Below the pieces are notes generated by a model, which was not told where the DNA came from, ran no database searches, and saw nothing but the letters and a program-made list of their open reading frames with translations. Below are positions 6,870 through 15,818 of a DNA stretch of 20,606 nucleotides, piece after piece. The stretch comes from Chrysochromulina tobinii (lineage: Eukaryota > Haptophyta > Prymnesiales > Chrysochromulinaceae), in NCBI GenBank assembly GCA_001275005.1, contig JWZX01001307.1, positions 1 to 20,606 on the forward strand, in the 5' to 3' direction. The first letter of the stretch is position 1, and every line of letters starts with the position of its first letter. The translations under genes and the position numbers were made by a program.

Positions 6870-9488
6870 ATGACGTCCACCCGTGAAAACGGCCTGCCGA
6901 GCAAGGAGGCCGGTCTCTTCAAACAAATTGTCAAGCACTATGAGACGAAGCAGTACAAGAAGGGCATCAAAGCCGCCGATACGGTGCTCAAAAAGTTTCC
7001 CGACCACGGAGAGACCCTGTCGATGAAGGGTCTCATCCTCAACTGCGTCGACCGCAAGGCCGAGGCGTACGAGCTCGTGCGCAAGGGCGTCAAGATGGAC
7101 ATCAAGAGTCACGTGTGCTGGCACGTGTACGGGCTGCTCTACAGGTCGGACCGCGAGTACTTGCAGGCGATCAAGTGCTACCGCGGCGCGCTGCGCCACG
7201 ACCCGGACAACATGCAGATCCTGCGCGACCTCTCGATGCTCCAGGTCCAGATGCGCGACCTCGAGGGCTTCGTGCAGACGCGCCAGCATCTGCTCACGCT
7301 CAAGCCGACCAACAAGAACAATTGGTTCACCTTCGCCGTGGCGGCGCACCTGATGAATCGGTACGACAAGGCGGTGAACATCGTCAAGGCGCACGAGGAC
7401 ACTCTCGAGGGCACGCCCGAGAACGACTACGAGCACTCCGAGATGCTGCTGTACAAAAACATGCTGCTCGAGGAGGACGGCCAGCTGCAGGAGGCTCTCG
7501 ACCACCTCGAGAGCTGCGAGAAAGACATCGTCGATCGGCTCTTCTGGCTCGAGAAGCGCGCGCAGCTGCTGCGCCAGCTCAACCGGCACGCCGACGCCGA
7601 GCCGCTCTACCGCCAGCTGCTCAAGCGCAACCCGGAGCACGTCGGCTACCACGCGGGGCTGCAGGCGTGCGTGCTCGGCGCCGGCCGTGCGATTGAGAAT
7701 TGGATGCCCGAGGAGGTGGACGAGGCGACGGAGGCGAAGCTCAAGGTGTTGTACGCGGAGCTGCAGCACCACCACCCCAAGTCGACGGTGTGCCGCCGGC
7801 TGCCTCTCGACTTTGCGCGCGACGGCGCGCACTTCCGCATCGCATGCAAGACATACATCCTGCCGCCGCTGCGCAAGGGCGTGCCGTCCCTCTTTGCCGA
7901 CCTCAAGCCGCTCTACCGCTCTAAGCCGAAGGCGGAGGTGCTGGGCGCCATCCTCGAGGAGTGGCTCAAATCGCTCGAGGCCGACGGCAAGCTGCCGGGT
8001 GAGTCTCGCCACGAGATGCCCACCGTCATCATGTGGGTACGTGCCCTGCTCGCGCAGCACTACGACCAGGTGGGCGAGAGCGCGAGAGCGCTCGCGCAGA
8101 TCGATCTCGCGATCCAGCACACACCTACGCTGCTCGACCTTTACATGCTCAAGGCGCGCATGTACAAGCACGCGGGCGCGCTGCTCCAGGCGTCCGAGTG
8201 TATGAATCTCGCGCGCCAGATGGACTTGGCTGACCGTTACATCAACACCAAGGCGACACGCTACATGCTGCGGGCGAACCAGGTGGACGAGGCGCAGAAG
8301 ACGATCGCGCTGTTCACCAAGGACGGCGACCAAAAGTCCAACCTGTTTGATATGCAATGCATGTGGTACGAGCTAGAGATCGGACAGGCGTACTGCCGAC
8401 TCGCGCGCACCGACGCCTCCCACTACGGGCGTGCGCTCAAGCAGTTCACGTCGGTGGACAAGCATTTCACCGACATCATCGAAGACCAATTCGACTTCCA
8501 CACGTACTGCATCCGCAAGATGACGCTGCGCGCGTACGTCAATATGCTTCGCATGGAGGACACGGTCCATGGCCACGCGTACTACGTGCGCGCGGCTATG
8601 GGTGCTATTGAAGTCTACATTGCGCTCGTGGATAAGCCTAAGCAGGACGCGGCGGCGGCGGCGGCGGCAGACGAGTCGCAGATGTCGGCAGGCGAGCGCA
8701 AGAAGCTCGAGTCGAAGAAGCGCAAGGCGGAGGCCAAGGCCAAGGCGGAGGCTGAGGAGGCCAAGGCCAAGGCGGCGGTGGCGGCCAAGGCGGAGAAGGG
8801 CGCCAAGGGCAACAAAGGCAAGCCCGACAAGCCCGTAGATGAAGATCCGGAGGGCGCGGCGCTCGCCAGCGTCGACGACCCGCTTGAGAAGGCCTCCGTC
8901 TTCTTGCGGACGCTGCAGCAGCACGCGCCCAAAAACCTGCGCACGCACACGCTCGCGTGCGCCCTCGCCCTGCGCAAGAAGCGCTACCTGCTCGCCCTGC
9001 GCGCGCTGCGCCGGGCAGTGGCTCTGGCACCGGCCGACCCGGACGTGCACACGGCGACCGTTGAGTTCTTGCTCGAGATGGACAAGGAGGCGGCGATCCT
9101 GCCGCCGACGATTGCGCGTGTGCTCGAGGCCAATCGCGCCGCCATAGGCGCGCCGCCTGGCAAATCTCTCGAGGAGCTCAATAAGGCCTTCCTGCTCAAG
9201 GCTGAGGGCGCGCCCGCGGCGGTGCTCGCGGCCGCCGCGCTGCAGCTGCAGATCGCACCTGCGCAGAAGGACGCGGCCAAGGCGCTCGTTACGTCGCTCG
9301 ATCCGAGCAAACTCAGCCTGGCGCTCGCCGTGCGTGCGCACACGCTGCTCGCCACCTCCTTCGGCGACGCCGCCGCGGCCGAGGCTTTCGGCGCCAAGGT
9401 GCGCGCGCGCTACCCGCTTGCCGATTACTTCCAGCCGCCAGAAGTCCTGTCCCAAGGCATTCAGGACGGCAAGGGTGCGAGCGAATAG
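6870..9488 (+). CDS. NAA15: N-alpha-acetyltransferase 15, NatA auxiliary subunit
   Basis: An 872-residue intronless protein, close to the usual length (human about 866). NAA15 is the ribosome-anchoring scaffold that wraps the catalytic subunit NAA10 and lets NatA acetylate nascent N-termini exposed after Met removal. The N-terminus fits the family: LPSKEAGLFKQIVKHYETKQ, then YKKGIKAADTVLKKFPDHGE, then repeated TPR helices (SHVCWHVYGLLYRSDREY, YLQAIKCYRGALRHDPDN). TPR-like helices continue through the protein. A Lys/Ala/Glu-rich stretch at about 606-660 (KKLESKKRKAEAKAKAEAEE and on) matches the charged linker of NAA15 proteins, followed by ALASVDDPLEKASVFLRTLQ, also typical. Several long antisense open frames across this gene are GC-driven shadows. 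Confidence 0.96.
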   Translation: MTSTRENGLPSKEAGLFKQIVKHYETKQYKKGIKAADTVLKKFPDHGETLSMKGLILNCVDRKAEAYELVRKGVKMDIKSHVCWHVYGLLYRSDREYLQAIKCYRGALRHDPDNMQILRDLSMLQVQMRDLEGFVQTRQHLLTLKPTNKNNWFTFAVAAHLMNRYDKAVNIVKAHEDTLEGTPENDYEHSEMLLYKNMLLEEDGQLQEALDHLESCEKDIVDRLFWLEKRAQLLRQLNRHADAEPLYRQLLKRNPEHVGYHAGLQACVLGAGRAIENWMPEEVDEATEAKLKVLYAELQHHHPKSTVCRRLPLDFARDGAHFRIACKTYILPPLRKGVPSLFADLKPLYRSKPKAEVLGAILEEWLKSLEADGKLPGESRHEMPTVIMWVRALLAQHYDQVGESARALAQIDLAIQHTPTLLDLYMLKARMYKHAGALLQASECMNLARQMDLADRYINTKATRYMLRANQVDEAQKTIALFTKDGDQKSNLFDMQCMWYELEIGQAYCRLARTDASHYGRALKQFTSVDKHFTDIIEDQFDFHTYCIRKMTLRAYVNMLRMEDTVHGHAYYVRAAMGAIEVYIALVDKPKQDAAAAAAADESQMSAGERKKLESKKRKAEAKAKAEAEEAKAKAAVAAKAEKGAKGNKGKPDKPVDEDPEGAALASVDDPLEKASVFLRTLQQHAPKNLRTHTLACALALRKKRYLLALRALRRAVALAPADPDVHTATVEFLLEMDKEAAILPPTIARVLEANRAAIGAPPGKSLEELNKAFLLKAEGAPAAVLAAAALQLQIAPAQKDAAKALVTSLDPSKLSLALAVRAHTLLATSFGDAAAAEAFGAKVRARYPLADYFQPPEVLSQGIQDGKGASE

Positions 9489-9897
9489 AGGTGCCGGGTC
9501 GCTACGGTCGCACGCGATGGTCTCACGCGGAGGTCTCGGCGTGTCTGAGGTGAGCGGCGGGTCCTGTTTGCAGCATTCACACTCACACGCGACGCCGCGT
9601 GGCGGTCGCCGACGAAAGCCGCATTCGGTGCGCCTCGACATTTATTTGCCAGACCAGACAATGATAGTACAGGTGTTGGTGTATGAGTTCGACTTCGACC
9701 TCGCAGTTTTTTCTCCGTCTTTCAATCCCGGGGACTATACCTGCAATACCGCCTGTCGTTCTCATCCACCGCGCGCGCGCGAACGGCAACGGGGCGTCGC
9801 GCACACGGACACGCGAACTGCTCGTGTGAGCCGAGTTTTGCGGGTGTTTCGTCTTGAGGGATATCGACGCACCGCTGTATGAGCGCTGCATTCGACA
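9489..9897. other. 409-bp convergent 3' spacer
   Basis: It lies between facing stop codons of NAA15 and the dioxygenase gene. TTTATT at 9641-9646 reads AATAAA on the minus strand and could be the dioxygenase poly(A) signal, about 250 nt past its stop. A purine/pyrimidine alternating CGCGCGCG tract lies near 9771-9780. No gene seen. Confidence 0.55.
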
Positions 9898-10728
9898 TCA
9901 ATTTGTCCGCCTCTCTGATCTGAACCAGCCCACGACGCATTGGCGCGGCTGCTCGGTCGGCAACACCTCGTGAGGTACACGGTCAGAGCGCAGCAGGACC
10001 AAGGTGCCACCCTCTGGCGTGATGTCTGTGTGGGCTGCACCCATATCACCCTCGGCACCGTGATAGATGCGGAGTTGGCCTCCCCACGCTGGATCCCATC
10101 CACGATTCAGGTAGAGCAGCATGCTCACCTCGCGCCGTGTCGCGTGACCCAAAAACGAACCGCCATCCTCGGTGCTGCGGCCGCTGCGGACCCAGCCGTC
10201 GTTTTTATTCGGTATGTCTATATGCCGCTGGTAGCGCCCACCAATAGGATACAAGAGGTACGCGAGTTCCATGGACAGCGGCTCAAGCTGTAGCGGCAGC
10301 TTGAGGACGTGGTCGAGGTCGATGCAAAGGCTTCGCATCGCTGTCGTGAGCGCCATGCGTGTATCCACGTTACCCGCGCTCGTGCGCGGCGGCGGTATGA
10401 GCGGGAGCTGGGACGAGAGACGGACTGATGTGTCCATATATCCGTTTTTGGTAGTCAGCCCGGCGGCCCTTGGTAGACCCTCTTGCTCGCACAGCAGCAC
10501 GTCGGTCAGGATGGCGTCCACAAAAGCTGGCGGAAAGTAATTCGGCACGACGCAGAAGCCCACGTGCTTGAACTGCGCCAGAGCTGCGGACGGAATCGGA
10601 GCGGCGCTTCGCTGCAGCCTGCTGCGATAGTCCAGCATGGCCGGCGCTAATAACCCAATTCCGTCTGTGTTCAGCATTGCCCGGGCGCAAGGGGGGGAGG
10701 GCGTCGAGGGCACGGTCCCACGCCCCAA
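9898..10728 (-). CDS. 2OG-Fe(II) dioxygenase, prolyl 4-hydroxylase type
   Basis: A frame of up to 276 residues with the double-stranded beta-helix core of Fe(II)/2-oxoglutarate oxygenases. Iron ligands are H169 and D171 (RYQRHIDIP) and H253 (VPHEVLP). R262, nine residues after the distal His, is the expected 2-oxoglutarate anchor. Supporting core segments are FKHVGFCVVPNYFPPAFVDA at about 53-72, MELAYLLYPIGGRYQRHID, VSMLLYLNRGWDPAWGGQLR and LVLLRSDRVPHEVLP. The WxxxxGGQLRIY arrangement is like EGLN/PHD and SM-20-type prolyl hydroxylases. The substrate is unknown; in protists such enzymes include oxygen-sensing hydroxylases of Skp1 and others. In-frame Met codons at 10728, 10677 and 10638 are all possible starts because the N-terminus is not conserved. 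No signal peptide is evident, so a cytosolic or nuclear site is likely. Divergent from the EF-hand gene at 10850. Confidence 0.9.
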   Translation of the reverse strand: MGRGTVPSTPSPPCARAMLNTDGIGLLAPAMLDYRSRLQRSAAPIPSAALAQFKHVGFCVVPNYFPPAFVDAILTDVLLCEQEGLPRAAGLTTKNGYMDTSVRLSSQLPLIPPPRTSAGNVDTRMALTTAMRSLCIDLDHVLKLPLQLEPLSMELAYLLYPIGGRYQRHIDIPNKNDGWVRSGRSTEDGGSFLGHATRREVSMLLYLNRGWDPAWGGQLRIYHGAEGDMGAAHTDITPEGGTLVLLRSDRVPHEVLPTEQPRQCVVGWFRSERRTN

Positions 10729-10849
10729 TCAAGCGAGGCAAGTCAAGTCAATTCGAGTCCAGCGAATCCTCGGATCTCCCTCACGGCTGACCTTTTCGTT
10801 TCAGACTTTGACGTCCATGACGGCGGCCCGGTGACGAAACACTGTACTC

Positions 10850-13004
10850 ATGAAGGTGAACCCGCCCGCACGTGCTCCCGCAATGGAGGTTGCTGTGACA
10901 GAACAGTCCGTTCTCGACATGACCCGCGAGGCGGCGATGGCTTTCCTCGAAGCGGACGCGGACGGAGATGCGCTCCTCGACTACGAGGAGTTCCGCATGG
11001 CCGTGCCTGAGCGCATGCGAGGGCAGACGTCCGAGGCCGCGCTGCGAGAACTCTTCAACACGGCGGACGCGGACGGCAGCGGGCAGATCTCGATGAGCGA
11101 GTTCTTCCTGTGGACACTGACGATCGCTCAGTCGGTAGGCGGCAAAGGGCTCGAGGCGGTCTTCATGCGCTATGACCGCGACTATCGCGGTACGCTCGAT
11201 GAAAGCGAGTTCGCGGCTGCGTGTGAGGAGATGGGCTTTGGCGGGCTCGCGAGCGAGCTCTTTTCAGAGCTGGACAGTGACGGCTCGGGCACGATCTCGT
11301 ACTCTGAGCTGCTCGGCATCCTCAAGGGGCGCGTGAACGTGGTGAGCAAGGACTGTAAGAGGTTCCTGACCACGCTTGCTTTCGACGCCACGAAGCCGCG
11401 CGCCAACGCCTCGGCCAGATCCGGTGGGCTGCTTTCCGACGTCGCCAAGGGTTGGACGCTGCATGGCTCAGATGCAGATGCTCTGCGGCTTGAGCTGCGC
11501 GAAAAGCTACAAGCGGCGAAGCTCAAGGTGTCGGATCTCTACCGCTTGATGACGCGCGGCCAGTCGCGCAGCCTGAGTGCGGCGACCTTCAGCAGCTCGA
11601 TGGTCGACGATCTCGGGTTCAAGGGGGAGCTGTCGGTCCTCGAGGGGGTGTTCACTGACCTCGATGACGACCGCTCGGGCGTGCTTGGCATCTCGGAGCT
11701 GTTCGGATGGATTAATGGCAAGCACAGCAAGGCGAAGCTGGCCAAGACGGTGACCCTCGCGTACGGGCGCGCCGAGGACGCGCGCTTAGCACGTGAAGCG
11801 AGGGCCGCGGCCGCGGTGGACGCCGCCCATAAGGCTGCCAAGGCCGCTGGCGCCACCGCGCCACCCGCGCCCGCTGCGGAGGAGGTGTCGGCTGACGAGT
11901 CTGTGTTCAGCCTCGCCTCGATCGAATGGTCAGCGGTTACGCTGCAATCGGAGCTCCAGGATATGCTGCTGCGCGCGCAGCTGCTGCCCCTCGACTTGGT
12001 CGATGCATACGAGGGCTATGCGTACGAGGGGCAGCTCTCCTTCAAGCAATTCCTCAAGATGATGAAGCGGCTCGTCAACCCGATCTCCGTCGAGGAGCTC
12101 GATCTCTGGGACATCGAGGTGCGCCCAGCCGTGACGGCGCTCTGATGACCTCTGATGACCTCTGATTGCGAGCTCGATCTCTGGGACATCGAGGTGCGCC
12201 CAGCCGTGACGGCGCTCTAATGACCTCTGATGACCTCTGATTGCATCTGATTGCGTCCCTCTTCAGGTGCGCCCTGCCGTTACGGCGATCTTCCAACGGA
12301 TCCACGGACTGGCGACCTCTCGGACACGTGCAGCTTCGTCTGCCCCCTCAAGCGCGCCAACCCCGGCGCCCACCCCGGCGGAGATCGCGCCCAGCAGAAT
12401 GGGCGATGTCAGAATGGCGGAGGTGCAGCGGTGGCTCATGCTTGGCTGGGCGAAGCGAAAGGAGAAGCGCGAGCGCGAGCGTGCCGCCGCGAAGCTGGTC
12501 ATCTATCGCGCCGCCAATCCCGACGAGACGGCGGCTGCCGACGCGGCCGCCGAGCGACAGAGACTCGCAGACGAGCAGGTCGCTGTGGAGCTGGTGAGGC
12601 GCGCTGCCGAGCGCCGCGCGTACAAGCTGGCGCTCCAGGGCGCGCCTCCGCGCAGCCATCGCGCCCTCGATCGCGAAGTGAGTCGAAGGGTGCAGTTGGA
12701 TAAAGCCGAGCGCACCGCTCAGATGCATGCGGACGCCACGAGCGCGAGCGGCGGCGCTGGCCACCGCGGCTTGCCGCCGGTGAGTACGACTCATGAGCGC
12801 ATCCTCGGGACTTCCGCGAAGCTGTTCCTGCAGCTCGCGTGCCGCATCGCCGAGGAGGGGGGGCAGGCATGGCTAGTCAAGCAGCGAATCGACGAGGCGC
12901 GACGCCGGCACGAGAAGAGCCTAGCCGACGCGCAGCAAGCGGCGCGCCAGCAGCGCGCCGCTGGGCATGCGCCCCTCCCGAGGTCCCGCCGAAAAATGTA
13001 CTAG
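10850..13004 (+). CDS. EF-hand calcium-binding protein, two exons
   Basis: Exon 1 is 10850-12118 and exon 2 is 12267-13004, giving 668 residues with a phase-0 junction. Exon 1 carries five EF-hand loops with acidic ligands at canonical positions: D36-E47, D73-E84, D109-E120 (Arg at loop position 5, so perhaps weak), D142-E153 and D272-E283. A degenerate sixth (YEGQLSFKQFLKMM) precedes the intron. Exon 2 encodes a Pro/Ala/Ser linker (about 445-470), then a long charged helical region rich in Arg, Lys and Ala, and ends PRSRRKMY. No signal peptide, membrane span or kinase domain is visible, so it is probably a calcium sensor or cytoskeletal adaptor. Without splicing, translation would stop at 12143-12145 and give a 431-residue form. 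It lies just upstream of another EF-hand gene on the same strand, with a different repeat layout. Confidence 0.85.
12095..12244 (+). repeat. 75-bp direct tandem duplication across an exon-intron junction
   Basis: Unit 1 is 12095-12169 and unit 2 is 12170-12244, adjacent and identical except G at 12144 against A at 12219. Each unit contains the last 24 bases of exon 1, the donor site and a short 10-bp array ending TCTGATTGC. Confidence 0.97.
12119..12266 (+). other. EF-hand gene intron (148 nt, GT-AG, phase 0), duplication-derived
   Basis: The donor is ATCGAG|GTGCGC at 12119 and the acceptor is CCTCTTCAG at 12266. The intron begins with 24 bases nearly identical (21/24) to the first 24 bases of exon 2 (12267-12290). 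A third copy sits inside the intron at 12194-12217. The three differences between intron and exon 2 copies fall at codon third positions or give Leu/Ile, so the coding sense is nearly the same. Between these copies lie arrays of the 10-bp unit TCTGATGACC. Confidence 0.88.
12141..12255 (+). repeat. 10-bp units (TCTGATGACC type) in the EF-hand intron
   Basis: Units lie at 12141, 12151 and 12161 in the first 75-bp copy, and at 12216, 12226, 12236 and 12246 in the second, the last two reading TCTGATTGC plus A or G. They match the core of the arrays in the MICAL introns. Confidence 0.85.
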
Positions 13005-13223
13005 TTAGATCCAGCCCGTAGTCCACACATACTGTACTATTTTAACTAAGTCGTGCATCAGACCAAGAGACCATCAGTTCGGGGCCGAATGGCATTCGCT
13101 TCAAATGTCAAGTTTCATGAACGCATGCATGCAGCATTTCTAGCGTTACTCGCAGTTTTAGAAATTGACTGCGCGTGAACATCCCGGAACTGAACATCTT
13201 TGCTCAAGCCCCTCCCAGGAGCG
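13005..13223. other. short spacer between the two EF-hand genes
   Basis: It is 219 bp, distinctly more AT-rich than the flanking genes, and must hold the 3' end of the first and the promoter of the second. It includes a CGCATGCATGCAGCA stretch near 13123. No gene seen. Confidence 0.5.
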
Positions 13224-15818
13224 ATGCTCGATGCCACCCCAACAGGGGATGCCTCGTCAGGAGCTGCGAGCAAGAAGCTCTCTGCCACGCCGCTCAAGCT
13301 CGACGGCGACGGCACCATCCCCTCGCAGATGCGCCGTGCGCTGCAATCGTGCCTGTCTCGCGTCCTCGACCTGTTTCGCCAGTTTGACGACGATGCGAGC
13401 GGGTACATTGATGGGCCCGAGTTCGTCAAGGCGCTGGCCGAGCTCGGCTTCGATCCCGACGAGCCGTCAGTGAGCGCGCTCTTCGCCTCCTTCGACCCGG
13501 ACGACAGCGGCACGATCGAGTACGAGGAGCTGCACAATCTCCTCGTGCGCTCGGTGCAGCGCAAGCCGGAGCTGGAGCCGCTGGAGCTCAAGGCGGCTAA
13601 TCGCATCGCGCTGCGCAAGAAGCGCGTGAGCAAGGTCGACGCCAACCTGTTGAGCGGGCTCGAGCTCTGCAGCCTTGACGCCGACGCGATCCCGGGCGCC
13701 CTTCGCAAGGCGCTCGACGAGAGGTTGGTGCGCGTGATCGACCTGTTCCGCCAGTTTGACGACGACTCGTCGGGGCTGCTGGACGCGTCCGAGTTTGCGA
13801 AGGCGATGCGCGAGCTCGGGCTGACGGACGCACCGCCGGAGGCGATCGCCGCCGTCTTCGCCTCCTTCGACCATGACGAGAGCGGCACGATCGAGTACCG
13901 CGAGCTGCACGCGATCATGAAGCGCTCGTTGCAGGATCGGCCCGTGCTGGCGCCGCTGCCGCTCCGAACGGCCCACCGCATCACGCTGAGCACCAAGAGG
14001 GTGCTCAAGGCGAACGCCAACCTGTTTGGAGGTCTGGACCTCGATGAGGCCGCGCTGCACTCGCTCCCCGGCCAGATCAAGGGCGCTATGCAGGCGTCTC
14101 TGGTGCGAGTGGTCGACCTATTCCGCCAGTTCGACGATGATCGGGACGGCCGTATCAGCTTCGATGAGTTTGGCAAGGCGATGGGCGAGCTCGGCCTGGA
14201 CGTGCTGCCCAAGGCGCTCCGGCTCCTTTTCGACGAGTGGGACCCGGATACGAGCGGCTACATTGAGTTCGAGGAGCTGTACACCTTGCTGCGGCATGCC
14301 AAAGTGGTCGAGGACGCTCACGAGGACTCGGGTCGGTCTGCGACTGCGGCAGATGATCGAGGGAATGGAGCGAGGCCTGGAGTGCCGTCGGCAGCTGATG
14401 TGGCAGCTGACGGGGCGAAGAGGGTGCCGCGCTCTGCCGATGCTGATGGTACCGCTGCTGATGAGTTTTCTATTCGCGCACCTAGGGCTGCAGAGGAGAA
14501 GGCCGCAGCGGAGAAGGCCGCGACCAAGGTTCAGGCTGCCAAACGTGGCAAGGACGGGCGAATCAAGGTGGAGAAGGTGAAGGAAGATCAGGCGGCCACG
14601 AAGCTGCAGGCCGCCAAGCGAGGCAAGGATGGGCGCGAGAAAAATATGGCGGCGGCGATGGAGGAGGCGGAGAAGCCCCCGTCACAGCCCAAGCCCACAT
14701 CACAGCCCATGCGTCAGGGGCTTCCACCGACAGTCACGCCCTTCCCCACCCAGCCTTTCAAGCCTCTCGAGCCTCAGCGCAATACGCCGAACCATCAGGC
14801 AAGTGCTGTGCAAGCTGCTGCCGACACGAGTCAACTGCCAGCATGCATCCAGCCAAGCAGTCGGGCAATGTCTGCATCCCGCTTCAGTGACGCCGATAGC
14901 ATCTACAAGACGGCGGCGCTGGAGACGCCATGCGTAGGCGAGTACGACGCGGCGGCTGCAATTGATGAGTTTAAGGGCGGCAGCTTCTCAGATAGCGCCT
15001 CGCGAGGCAATTCGGCCTTCCTCTCGCGACAACCTCAGCAGCCGCGCACGCGTGTAGCACCTCGTCAACCAATTGCTTCGTCGTCGAAGCTGTCGACGAA
15101 GCTGACTCTAGCAGGGCGCAGCATCAGTCCCCGCTCTGCGAATGGCAAGGGCAAGAATGCCTTTTCAGGCAACAAGACTCTCTTCTTCCAAGCTTCGCGT
15201 GCCTCGCCTACGCCCGCTGCTCACCAGTGTTCGAGTCTCGACGAATCGGACTCCCCTTCGATCTGCACCTCGTCGACGCGAGAGGCCTTATACGACTACG
15301 CCTGTGAGCTGGACCCACGGGAAGCGAGCCTCTCGAGTGTATCTTCGCGTGGGTGGGGGTGGGCTCCTACCTTCCCAAGGGCACACGCAGCTGCACGCAG
15401 TGAGCTTTCCTCTCCGCGTACGTCCTTGCATTCTCCACGCACGTCCACCTCGCATGATGATCGGAAGCCAAGCTCGATGCGACGACCATCGCGCAAATCG
15501 GCCATGGGATCTCCTCGATTCCCATATCCCGAGTTGGCAAGGCTGACTCCGCTCGCACTCCAAGCGCTGTCATCAGAATTGGGTCTCGAGCCTCGAGTCA
15601 TGGCAAGGGCCCCCTTAGTATGGCACCCTGATTATGGCACTCTGATCAGATCTACAGATGAATTCCTCCGGTCTCCGGGACGACCTCCCTTGGCTCCACG
15701 TATCATGCCCCACTTAATCGCTGTACCTCCGGTCATCATGCCTCGCTTAATTGTCCCGCGCTCAGCACGGCAGCGGCGGCGGCGGGGCGGGGCTGGCGGC
15801 GACTGTTACGGCGACTGA
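13224..15818 (+). CDS. six-EF-hand, IQ-motif protein with long disordered tail
   Basis: From the ATG at 13224 this is an 864-residue open frame; the in-frame TTG at 13200 is not a likely start. Three tandem units of about 124 residues each carry an EF-hand pair. They begin RVLDLFRQFDDD, RVIDLFRQFDDD and RVVDLFRQFDDD at about residues 46, 170 and 295. All six loops keep acidic ligands (such as DDDASGYIDGPE and DPDDSGTIEYEE). Linkers share AxRIxLxxKRVxKxxANL. Near residues 440-470 there are two IQ motifs, VQAAKRGKDGR and LQAAKRGKDGR, fitting IQxxxRGxxxR, which bind calmodulin-like proteins. The rest is Ser/Pro/Arg-rich and probably disordered. A calcium-responsive scaffold that may bind its own EF-hands or calmodulin is inference. 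The last 70 or so codons (from about 15600) are less coding-like, so an intron or earlier end there is possible. Confidence 0.83.
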   Translation: MLDATPTGDASSGAASKKLSATPLKLDGDGTIPSQMRRALQSCLSRVLDLFRQFDDDASGYIDGPEFVKALAELGFDPDEPSVSALFASFDPDDSGTIEYEELHNLLVRSVQRKPELEPLELKAANRIALRKKRVSKVDANLLSGLELCSLDADAIPGALRKALDERLVRVIDLFRQFDDDSSGLLDASEFAKAMRELGLTDAPPEAIAAVFASFDHDESGTIEYRELHAIMKRSLQDRPVLAPLPLRTAHRITLSTKRVLKANANLFGGLDLDEAALHSLPGQIKGAMQASLVRVVDLFRQFDDDRDGRISFDEFGKAMGELGLDVLPKALRLLFDEWDPDTSGYIEFEELYTLLRHAKVVEDAHEDSGRSATAADDRGNGARPGVPSAADVAADGAKRVPRSADADGTAADEFSIRAPRAAEEKAAAEKAATKVQAAKRGKDGRIKVEKVKEDQAATKLQAAKRGKDGREKNMAAAMEEAEKPPSQPKPTSQPMRQGLPPTVTPFPTQPFKPLEPQRNTPNHQASAVQAAADTSQLPACIQPSSRAMSASRFSDADSIYKTAALETPCVGEYDAAAAIDEFKGGSFSDSASRGNSAFLSRQPQQPRTRVAPRQPIASSSKLSTKLTLAGRSISPRSANGKGKNAFSGNKTLFFQASRASPTPAAHQCSSLDESDSPSICTSSTREALYDYACELDPREASLSSVSSRGWGWAPTFPRAHAAARSELSSPRTSLHSPRTSTSHDDRKPSSMRRPSRKSAMGSPRFPYPELARLTPLALQALSSELGLEPRVMARAPLVWHPDYGTLIRSTDEFLRSPGRPPLAPRIMPHLIAVPPVIMPRLIVPRSARQRRRRGGAGGDCYGD

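Noticed and set aside
6608-6934. N-terminal extension of the HHL1-like frame
   Set aside because: The extension lacks any conserved feature and would bury the signal peptide that starts at 6607.
6828-9641. Two long minus-strand open frames (509 and 422 codons) across NAA15
   Set aside because: They mirror the codons of NAA15 in GC-rich DNA and give Arg/Leu/Val/His-rich sequence with no family resemblance.
15618-15657. A 40-nt intron (GTATGG...CTACAG) in the EF/IQ gene
   Set aside because: Removing it would shift the frame, and the unspliced frame is open. Kept only as a finding to check.
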